From Deltaproteobacteria bacterium (lineage in GTDB: Bacteria; Myxococcota; Polyangia; Polyangiales; B10-G4): DNA of 11,904 nucleotides. Under the pieces are notes generated by a model. That model had not been told where the DNA came from, did not search any database, and saw only the letters and a list, made by a program, of their open reading frames with translations. The stretch lies in NCBI GenBank assembly GCA_019312705.1, contig JAFDCW010000368.1, forward strand, positions 1-11,904, in the 5' to 3' direction. Position 1 is the first letter of the stretch; each line of letters starts with the position of its first letter. Below, piece after piece: positions 5,352-11,904 of the stretch. The position numbers and the translations under genes were made by a program.

Positions 5352-7274
5352 CTAAGGCGTGAGACGTCCGCCGGCGTAGCGGTAGCGGCGCTGCTCGTCG
5401 CGCCACGGGAGCAGCAGGGCGTCGACCCCGTCTCCGGTCCCGCCGTCGGCGAAGGGCCAGGCTTCTTGGGACCAGCCGCGCGCGCGCCCAGGCCCGATGG
5501 CGAGGCTCCGGCGGTTGCCGCGGCCGATCACGCGGACTTGGTTATGGATGCTGTTCGTGCCCTGAGTGCGGGCAACCTCCACCGCGAGGATGCGTGCGAA
5601 CTCGCTGCGGCGGAACTGCTGGACCAAGAGCAGCTCGCGGATGACGTCTCCGGCAGCGCGGCGGATGCGAATCATCACTTCGGCGCGCCCGTCCCCGGTG
5701 AGGTCGGCGGCTTGAACCGAGACGACGTCGGCCGCGCTGTTCGCAGGGATCTGGAAGTGGAAGAACCCATCGCCGCCTCGGAAGTCCGTGCCCAAGACGA
5801 TGAGGTTCGTCCCGAAGACGAAGAGGCGCTCCTCGGTCGGAGTATCCGCGAGGTTGGCATCGATGCGGACCGAGGGGCGCGCGTTTCCGGGAAGCCCGGC
5901 CCGGCGCTTGAACGCGCTCAGCATTTGGCTCATCGAAGGCGGCACCGGCGCGGCGGCCACTCGCCGGCCCGTCGGCTGGTCGCGACGCGCAACGGCCGGG
6001 TCTACGTAGCGCGGGTTTGCAGTCTCTCGGAGGATCGCAAAGCGACGCCCGTCCCAGCGATAGGTGCGTGACCGGTGAGGGCCCCAGGGCAGGAGCATGG
6101 GCTCGACCCCGGTCGCCGGCGATTCGCGGAAGTTGTCCGCGTCGAGCCCTTCCGCCCGGCCCGCGCGTACCTCGATCAATGGAGGGCCCCGGCGCTGGGG
6201 CCTCACGGAGACCCGGGCATCGACGAAACCGTCGTGGGTCTGTTTGCGCACCTCGAGGCCGAAATGCGGCCGGATGCCGTCGCTGAACGAAAACGATTGA
6301 AAGAGGTCCCGAGAGCCCCGCTGGTCTTGCTGGCGGAGGGTCAGGACGAGCTCTTTCTTGCCGCTCCGGTCGAGGTCCGTGAGCTGCCCGCTGCGCACCT
6401 CGGCAGCGGAGGTGATGGGCAGCTGGAAGAAGTCGAACGCCGCCCCGTCTCGGTAACCTTCGCCCATGATGAGGATGAAAGTATTCACCACCACGATGCG
6501 CTCGGGGCGGGCGTCGCCTTGCACGTCGCCGCGCAGGTCGAAGCGCGGGGTGGCCCCTTCGATGCCTCGGGAATGCAGGAAGGTGCGCAGCATGCCCGCC
6601 TCTCCGCCTTCGGCGACGATCGACGGCAGGCGCTCGAGGTGGCGGGGGTCGACGCGTGCCGAGGCCGGCGAATTGGCGACTTCGGGTCGGGCTTCGCTGT
6701 CCACGTCGACGAGGCGGACGGCGAGGCGTCCCTCTTGCCAGCGCGCGGCGCCGACGACCGCGGCGAAGGGGATGAATGCCTCGACGATGTAGCCGGCGCC
6801 GCCGCGCCGCGGGCCTTCGACTACACGCACCGCGCGTGCTGGCGACGGGCGACCCCCGACGGCTCCCACGGTCGCCGAGCCGGCCTGGCGCCCGGGGATG
6901 CCAGCGTAGATGGACACCTCGGTTCCGGTATAGCCACGGCGCCCCGGCATGGCGAAGGTGAGTACGATGGCGTCTTCGTTGGGGCCGGGGCTCGCCGTGC
7001 GCACCATGCGTTGGTCCCGGACCTCGGCGGCGAGATAGAAGCCTCGCCGGTCCGCGCCGAGGGCGTATCGAAGCGACGCATCCGAGCCGCGACCGAGCGT
7101 CGCGAAGGTCACCTCGCGCCAATCTCGGAGCGAGCCGTCCACACGGACCGCGCCATCGGGCACCTCGGCGATTCGCACGCCCACCTGGGCCGCCGCCGAT
7201 GTGACCCCGGCCGTGAAGACCAGGGCGACGAAGGCGGCTGTGAGGAGCCCGAGGGTGATGCTTGGCCGGCGCAT
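5352..7274 (-). CDS. Exported protein: CBM9-like N-terminal domain plus two homologous ~185-residue repeats
   Basis: This is a 640-residue exported protein of unknown function. The ATG at 7274 starts a classic signal peptide: MRRPS, a hydrophobic stretch over ~7-22, then TSAAAQ with likely cleavage after an Ala near 27-29. Residues ~35-215 resemble the CBM9/DOMON-like fold used by secreted and outer-surface proteins: VRVDGSLRDWREV, FYLAAEVRDQ, NEDAIVLTF and AGYIVEAFIPFAAV. Residues ~230-415 and ~452-636 are clearly homologous to each other. Shared landmarks are an F..R.G start, IVVVNTFILIMGEGYRDG versus LFVFGTNLIVLGTDFRGG, FFQLPITSAAEV versus FHFQIPANSAADV, LTDLDRSGKKELVLTL versus AADLTGDGRAEVMIRI, and MLLPWG versus LLLPWR. 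The D-x-D/N-x-G-type loops recall VCBS/FG-GAP calcium-binding repeats. A possible -10 box lies just upstream. An upstream in-frame ATG (7328) would bury the signal peptide and is rejected. The stop (TAG) is followed after 1 nt by repeat copy A. Confidence 0.88.
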   Translation of the reverse strand: MRRPSITLGLLTAAFVALVFTAGVTSAAAQVGVRIAEVPDGAVRVDGSLRDWREVTFATLGRGSDASLRYALGADRRGFYLAAEVRDQRMVRTASPGPNEDAIVLTFAMPGRRGYTGTEVSIYAGIPGRQAGSATVGAVGGRPSPARAVRVVEGPRRGGAGYIVEAFIPFAAVVGAARWQEGRLAVRLVDVDSEARPEVANSPASARVDPRHLERLPSIVAEGGEAGMLRTFLHSRGIEGATPRFDLRGDVQGDARPERIVVVNTFILIMGEGYRDGAAFDFFQLPITSAAEVRSGQLTDLDRSGKKELVLTLRQQDQRGSRDLFQSFSFSDGIRPHFGLEVRKQTHDGFVDARVSVRPQRRGPPLIEVRAGRAEGLDADNFRESPATGVEPMLLPWGPHRSRTYRWDGRRFAILRETANPRYVDPAVARRDQPTGRRVAAAPVPPSMSQMLSAFKRRAGLPGNARPSVRIDANLADTPTEERLFVFGTNLIVLGTDFRGGDGFFHFQIPANSAADVVSVQAADLTGDGRAEVMIRIRRAAGDVIRELLLVQQFRRSEFARILAVEVARTQGTNSIHNQVRVIGRGNRRSLAIGPGRARGWSQEAWPFADGGTGDGVDALLLPWRDEQRRYRYAGGRLTP

Positions 7275-7284
7275 GGGGAGCGCT

Positions 7285-7290
7285 AGGTTA
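7285..7290 (-). promoter_or_regulatory. Possible -10 box of the exported-protein gene
   Basis: On the minus strand TAACCT (7290 to 7285) lies 10 nt before the ATG at 7274. A start about 7 nt past it would leave a leader of only ~4 nt, and no Shine-Dalgarno sequence is visible. No good -35 box is found 16-18 nt upstream. The call rests on the -10 and its spacing only. Confidence 0.3.
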
Positions 7291-7362
7291 CAACAACCTG
7301 CCCGTCGGTTCGCGAGGTCCGTGCCCATGGACGGCGTTCGACGACGGGATGGACGGAAAAGT

Positions 7363-8580
<1,218 letters not shown>

Positions 8581-8705
8581 GGTGAGGTCGGTGTGGCAGG
8601 TGGGATGGGAGGCGGCAAGTCGGCTCCCAACAAGAAGGCGCCACGAAGGGCGGCCCGAGGCGAAAGCGCGCCGGAGGCGTGCGGAGCCGCAAGGCCGCCT
8701 GGAGT

Positions 8706-8759
8706 GTTCCCGTTCCCGTTCCCGTTCCCGTTCCCGTTCCCGTTCCCGTTCCCGTTCCC
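8706..8759 (-). repeat. Hexanucleotide tandem repeat (GGGAAC)9
   Basis: Nine perfect units of GTTCCC fill 8706-8759 on the plus strand (GGGAAC on the minus strand). The array begins immediately after the TAG stop (8762-8760) of the minus-strand lipoprotein gene, in the gap before rlmN. Such perfect short arrays are prone to length change. Because the unit is 6 nt, length change would not shift any frame. The rest of the gap, 8581-8705, shows no gene that I can support. Confidence 0.95.
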
Positions 8760-9926
8760 CTACCGTTCACACCGCAGAGTCATCGCTTTGACTGTGGCCT
8801 CGCCGGCCGCGCTTGGGGCGCGGTTCGCCACGAGGACCAACGCCGCATTGTCGGCGCACAGACCGACGCCGTGTTCGTAGCGGGCGCCGGCTCGGTAGAC
8901 CTGGCGCTCGCCGGCGATGCTGGCGAGGGTGGAGTCGAGGCGGGCGATACCGACGAGCATCTCGCGCCTTCCGTAGGTGTGGGCCGCGACGGAGTAGATT
9001 CCGCCGGCGCAGGGGAAGAGGCTTACCCCGCTCGGGGCGTCGGAGCGGCCGACTCGGGTCGGAGTGTTGGCTCGCGTCAGACGTGAGTCGACGCGGTCGA
9101 CGAAGAGGCCTACCCGAGACCCCGCTGGGTTCTCGTCCCGGTAGGCGAGGACCAGGCCTTGGTCGTCGCGCAGCAAACGCGGTTGGGCGTCGTCGTAGAG
9201 CACGCTGGCGAAACGCCGCGGGGCACCGCTGAGGTCCGAGACTAGGACCTCGCCGATGAGGGTGTTGGTCGACGGGTCGGTGATCGTCTCGGCCCAGGTG
9301 AGCAACAGACGGTCCCCGTCTACAAAGAGCGCTGGCGGCGCCGGGGTCGGTCCGTCGCGAGAGACGATTCGTGGCTCGATGGGCTGGCCCCGGGTGATCT
9401 CCGCGAGGAACACGGCGCGCTTCTCCGCGTCGAAGTAGGCGACCACCGCTTGCCCCGCCGGATGCTCGGCGACCGTGATGCCGCGGCTTCCCGGGCCGAC
9501 GTCGCCGAAACTCCGACGCTCGCGGACTGAGAGGTCCTCCTCGAGAAAGATGACCGACTGGGCGCCCGCCTTGCCCTCGTGGGGGAGCGCGGGCCGGCGG
9601 CACGCGATGACCGCTCCGCCATCACTGAGGCCGATGGCATCGAGGCCCGAGGGGCAGGCCGGCCCCAAGCGGAGGGGCGCGCCGCTCGCCTCACCGACCG
9701 GCGAGAGTCGCTGGACGTAGGTGCCCTCGCTGCTGCTGTACGCCGCGGCGGGGCCGCCGCCGAGGGTAAACGCGCGTATGGCGTCGAAGCGGCCTCGGGC
9801 CGCGGCCAGGACGTGCTCGTCACCGAACGAGCATTCTACCTCGCGGGCATTGCCCCCGCTGCAGCCGAAGGCTGCCCCGAGGCCCAGGGCCGTCCCGAGG
9901 CCGATCCAGAGCGCAGCGCGAATCAC
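8760..9926 (-). CDS. Putative lipoprotein, possibly beta-propeller-like, unknown function
   Basis: The product is 388 residues from GTG 9926. Its N-terminus MIRAALWIGLGTALGLGAAFGC is a signal sequence with a likely lipidated Cys22. The lipobox AFGC is imperfect. The mature part is Cys-sparse (Cys near 32, 91, 109, 306, 357 and 386, perhaps disulfides) and beta-rich. It has recurring short strand patterns such as QAVVAYFDAE, RLLLTWAET, GLVLAYRDE and ALVLVANRA, each ~45-100 residues apart. This spacing suggests propeller blades, but that is inference. The frame extends upstream to 10151, but that part overlaps the nucleotidyltransferase gene and is Arg-rich. GTG 9926 overlaps that gene's TGA by four bases (GTGA), which strongly supports this start and translational coupling. 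The stop is followed directly by the (GGGAAC)9 array. I do not recognise the family. Confidence 0.85.
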   Translation of the reverse strand: MIRAALWIGLGTALGLGAAFGCSGGNAREVECSFGDEHVLAAARGRFDAIRAFTLGGGPAAAYSSSEGTYVQRLSPVGEASGAPLRLGPACPSGLDAIGLSDGGAVIACRRPALPHEGKAGAQSVIFLEEDLSVRERRSFGDVGPGSRGITVAEHPAGQAVVAYFDAEKRAVFLAEITRGQPIEPRIVSRDGPTPAPPALFVDGDRLLLTWAETITDPSTNTLIGEVLVSDLSGAPRRFASVLYDDAQPRLLRDDQGLVLAYRDENPAGSRVGLFVDRVDSRLTRANTPTRVGRSDAPSGVSLFPCAGGIYSVAAHTYGRREMLVGIARLDSTLASIAGERQVYRAGARYEHGVGLCADNAALVLVANRAPSAAGEATVKAMTLRCER

Positions 9927-11059
9927 GGCGCGCCGGTCACTGCCAGGACGCCTCGGGCTTCGAGTTCGCGGCGGATCTCGGGCCGACGCCTTTCGAGTTC
10001 GGCCGGGTCTTTGACGGGCGCGAAGCGCGCGCCGGGGCCCGAGCGCGGTACCGCGATGTACTGGGTAGGCGAGAACGCTGTCAGCTCGCCGACGAGGTGC
10101 TCGAACTGAATCGCCTTCCGTCCATCGACCTCTTTTTCGACGGCGAACCACGAAAGATCGAAATCGCGGTCGATGGCGTTTGCATCGAGGATGAGCGTAT
10201 TGGTGTTGAACACGCCAATCGCGTCCTGGTCGAAAGTCTCAGGGAAACGGAACGCCTCGACGATTTGTACCCGCCCGTCGACGAGGGCAGGGCTGCCGCC
10301 GCGGTCTCCCGGGTCCTTGTCCACGCACTCGACGGTGATCGCTGCCCCGGCGTCGAGGTGGGCGCCGAGGACCGTCTCGTCGAGGGTGGCCAGGAGGTTG
10401 TCGACGTTCGACATGACGAGTACCTCGCCCCCGGCATCGCGGAAACGCTCGAGGACGCCGGACTTCCGCAGGGCGAAGGTGAGGTCGCCGTGCCCCGGGG
10501 CGTACCGCGACGGCGCTCCATCGGCGTCCAGGAAGACGTCGCCTTCCGGCGTCAATCGGACCGAGACGAACTGTGGAAAGACGATCCCGTCGTCGCCGTG
10601 GGCCGTTCGGTTTGCCGTTCGGATGGCTCCGTCGGTGGCGAAGCTCGTCATCGCCATGAAGGGAACCGACCCCCCAGCCTCTTGCGCGGCACGCTCCGCA
10701 TCGCGGCGCTTCAGCTCGAGGAAGTTCACTCCGTCGATCGCGGGGACGAGCGCTTTGACGACGCCGCCGAAACGTGTCGCCATGCCGCCGGCCAGGACCA
10801 GGACGCCGACTGCGCCCCGCCGGATGGCATCCCGGCCCTTCGCGGCGAGCTCCTCGCGCACCCCCGGAGCCAGATCCTCGAGGCGGACGATCGCCTCCCC
10901 GGGCGGCACGTCGACCGGTCCCGAGATGCGGTTGGCCGCCGCTCCGGCGGTGCCGGCACGCAGCTTTTGCGTATGATTTCGGAACGTGTCGAGATCGAAG
11001 CCCCAAGATTGAAGCTTGGAAAGGGTCTCGTCGTCGAACAGCCGCTCGGTCATACTCAT
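9923..11059 (-). CDS. UTP--glucose-1-phosphate uridylyltransferase, UDPGP family (UGPase/UAP-like)
   Basis: This enzyme of the eukaryotic-type UDPGP family makes a UDP-sugar and pyrophosphate from UTP and a sugar-1-phosphate. It is not the GalU type common in bacteria. The product is 378 residues. Landmarks in order: VLVLAGGMATRFGGVVK (86-102), the nucleotide-binding loop; FLELKRRDA (113-121); GHGD at 189-192; SNVDNL at 217-222, the uridine/metal loop; FNTNTL at 284-289; and RFAPVKD at 345-351. Glucose-1-phosphate is the likeliest substrate, but N-acetylglucosamine-1-phosphate cannot be excluded from sequence alone. The start is taken as ATG 11059. ATG 11053, two codons later, is equally possible, and neither has a strong Shine-Dalgarno sequence. 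The TGA stop overlaps the lipoprotein start in GTGA. The gene is divergent from the lipoprotein gene at 11126 with 66 nt between starts. The UDP-sugar may serve envelope or exopolysaccharide synthesis, which is inference. Confidence 0.85.
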   Translation of the reverse strand: MSMTERLFDDETLSKLQSWGFDLDTFRNHTQKLRAGTAGAAANRISGPVDVPPGEAIVRLEDLAPGVREELAAKGRDAIRRGAVGVLVLAGGMATRFGGVVKALVPAIDGVNFLELKRRDAERAAQEAGGSVPFMAMTSFATDGAIRTANRTAHGDDGIVFPQFVSVRLTPEGDVFLDADGAPSRYAPGHGDLTFALRKSGVLERFRDAGGEVLVMSNVDNLLATLDETVLGAHLDAGAAITVECVDKDPGDRGGSPALVDGRVQIVEAFRFPETFDQDAIGVFNTNTLILDANAIDRDFDLSWFAVEKEVDGRKAIQFEHLVGELTAFSPTQYIAVPRSGPGARFAPVKDPAELERRRPEIRRELEARGVLAVTGAP

Positions 11060-11125
11060 TGGACCAGACCACGATCCCCGGCGCCCTGTCGAGGCTCGCT
11101 CACCCCCCCCGCCGCTGGAGGCACC

Positions 11126-11857
11126 ATGCTTCGTTCCATCCCGCTTCTCGTCCTCGCCCTGGCCGCGGTTTTCGCGAGCGGCTGCTACGCACGGGTTCGG
11201 ACGGCGGGCCCCCCGGCGACCGTGACCTACTCGAACGCAGCCGTGGCTGCACCGACCGCGACGGTGGTCTACCAGGCGCCGCCGGCCCCGCAGGTCGTCG
11301 TTCAGGCGCCGCCTCCGGCCCCGTACGGCGGTGCAGTATGGGTCGAAGGCCACTGGCAGTGGAATGGCGCGACCCACGTCTGGGTCGCCGGCAACTACAT
11401 TCAGCCCCGCGCGGGCCATGTCTACGTGCAACCGCGGTGGGAGCGCCGGGGCAACGGCTATATCTACGTGACGGGAAACTGGCGCCGGGGTGCGCCCCGC
11501 GGTCGCGTCGTGGTTCAGCAGCCGGCGCGTCCCGCGACAACGGTCCGGGTTCAAGGGGCACGGCCGACCACGACGGTGCGAGTCCAGGGGCGCCGGGGGG
11601 GCGTCGTCGTCCAGCAGCCGGCGCGACCCAGGACCACGGTGCGCGTGCAGACCCCCGGCCGTCCCGCCGGCAGGGTCGTCGTCCAGCAGCCGGCGCGTCC
11701 GACGACGACGGTTCGGGTCCAGGGGAACAGCAACTCCAATCGCCGCCGCAACAACAACAACAATCGCAACATGGGCATGTCCACCGTGCGGGTTCAGGGC
11801 AGCGCCCCCGGGGTCCAGGTTCAGGGGAGCGGCATGGCTACGGTCCGCGTCCGCTGA
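11126..11857 (+). CDS. WXXGXW-repeat lipoprotein with TVRVQ-repeat low-complexity tail
   Basis: The product is 243 residues. GGAGG at 11117-11121 sits 4 nt before ATG 11126, a strong ribosome site. A short signal sequence ends in FASGC, so Cys20 is the likely lipidated residue. Residues ~30-68 are Ala/Pro/Val-rich. Residues 70-121 carry three related blocks, VWVEGHWQWNG, VWVAGNYIQP plus VYVQPRWERRG, and YIYVTGNWRR, typical of the WXXGXW/YXWGXW repeat family found in proteobacterial envelope proteins. The C-terminal half is repetitive: VVVQQPARP occurs three times (128-136, 160-168, 184-192) and TVRVQ five times plus a final TVRVR (139-243). An Asn/Arg-rich spacer NSNSNRRRNNNNNRN lies at 201-215. 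The cellular role is unknown. Probable location is the inner face of the outer membrane or the surface. The repeated codons (CAGCAGCCGGCGCG blocks) could recombine. A C8 run at 11103-11110 lies just upstream. Confidence 0.88.
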   Translation: MLRSIPLLVLALAAVFASGCYARVRTAGPPATVTYSNAAVAAPTATVVYQAPPAPQVVVQAPPPAPYGGAVWVEGHWQWNGATHVWVAGNYIQPRAGHVYVQPRWERRGNGYIYVTGNWRRGAPRGRVVVQQPARPATTVRVQGARPTTTVRVQGRRGGVVVQQPARPRTTVRVQTPGRPAGRVVVQQPARPTTTVRVQGNSNSNRRRNNNNNRNMGMSTVRVQGSAPGVQVQGSGMATVRVR

Positions 11858-11904
11858 AACCACAGTCTTTTTTCCTCTCCTGGGCCGCTGAGGGCCCCGC
11901 CATA

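Noticed and set aside
6075..7286. Plus-strand frame of 403 codons opposite the exported-protein gene
   Set aside because: The minus-strand product has a signal peptide and an internal duplication. The plus-strand frame is a mirror without recognisable features.
9080..9096. GACGTGAGTCGAC inside the lipoprotein gene, a 13-nt match to the repeat core
   Set aside because: No flanking similarity and no outer stem. It is in coding sequence on the opposite orientation and is likely chance.
10097..11125. Long N-terminal extension (343 codons) of the plus-strand lipoprotein frame
   Set aside because: It is antisense to the nucleotidyltransferase. The strong GGAGG site and signal peptide fix the start at 11126.
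11881..11898. GGGCC/GGCCC inverted repeat near the window end
   Set aside because: Only 5 bp, with no T run after it before the window ends. The T6 at ~11867 precedes the stem, so a terminator cannot be supported.

Overview
The window looks like a chromosomal segment of a high-G+C bacterium (roughly two-thirds G+C by eye), most likely a myxobacterium-like deltaproteobacterium (Myxococcota, Polyangia type). The evidence is indirect: long Arg/Ala-rich secreted proteins and lipoproteins of unknown function, a eukaryotic-type UDPGP-family sugar nucleotidyltransferase, possible near-leaderless promoters, and simple-sequence tracts beside genes. I see no phage, transposase, CRISPR, tRNA or rRNA sequence. 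This is mostly ordinary housekeeping DNA with several small unusual structures.

Layout. (1) Positions 1-1052, plus strand: the C-terminal part of sucD (succinyl-CoA ligase alpha subunit), then ndk, closed by a good intrinsic terminator. (2) 1053-1170: a gap holding a small palindrome flanked by 10-bp direct repeats, and an uninterrupted run of 18 A. (3) 1171-5294, plus strand: a 664-residue protein I do not recognise, then dapD and dapE, two steps of the succinylase branch of diaminopimelate/lysine synthesis. dapD is split by a frameshift near its middle. (4) 5352-9926, minus strand: an exported protein with a CBM9-like N-terminus and two homologous ~185-residue halves, then (reading leftward from 9926) a lipoprotein, and between them rlmN, the 23S rRNA A2503 methylase. 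(5) 9923-11059, minus strand: a UDPGP-family uridylyltransferase whose stop overlaps the start of the lipoprotein gene by 4 nt. (6) 11126-11857, plus strand, divergent: a WXXGXW-type lipoprotein with a TVRVQ-repeat tail.

The most interesting item is a ~53-nt structured repeat present in two full copies (5298-5350 and 8507-8560) plus a half copy (5267-5295). The core is nearly identical in the two full copies. The terminal stem has changed sequence on both sides and still pairs, and an inner stem-loop with a single bulged A is kept. One copy sits 1 nt past the stop of the exported-protein gene. The half copy supplies the last codons and stop of dapE. The other full copy overlaps the likely start region of rlmN. 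This fits a dispersed, structured RNA-like or mobile repeat family, but the genome-wide test cannot be done from this window. Other items worth a look are a (GGGAAC)9 tract directly after a stop codon, the dapD lesion, and the internal duplication in the exported protein.
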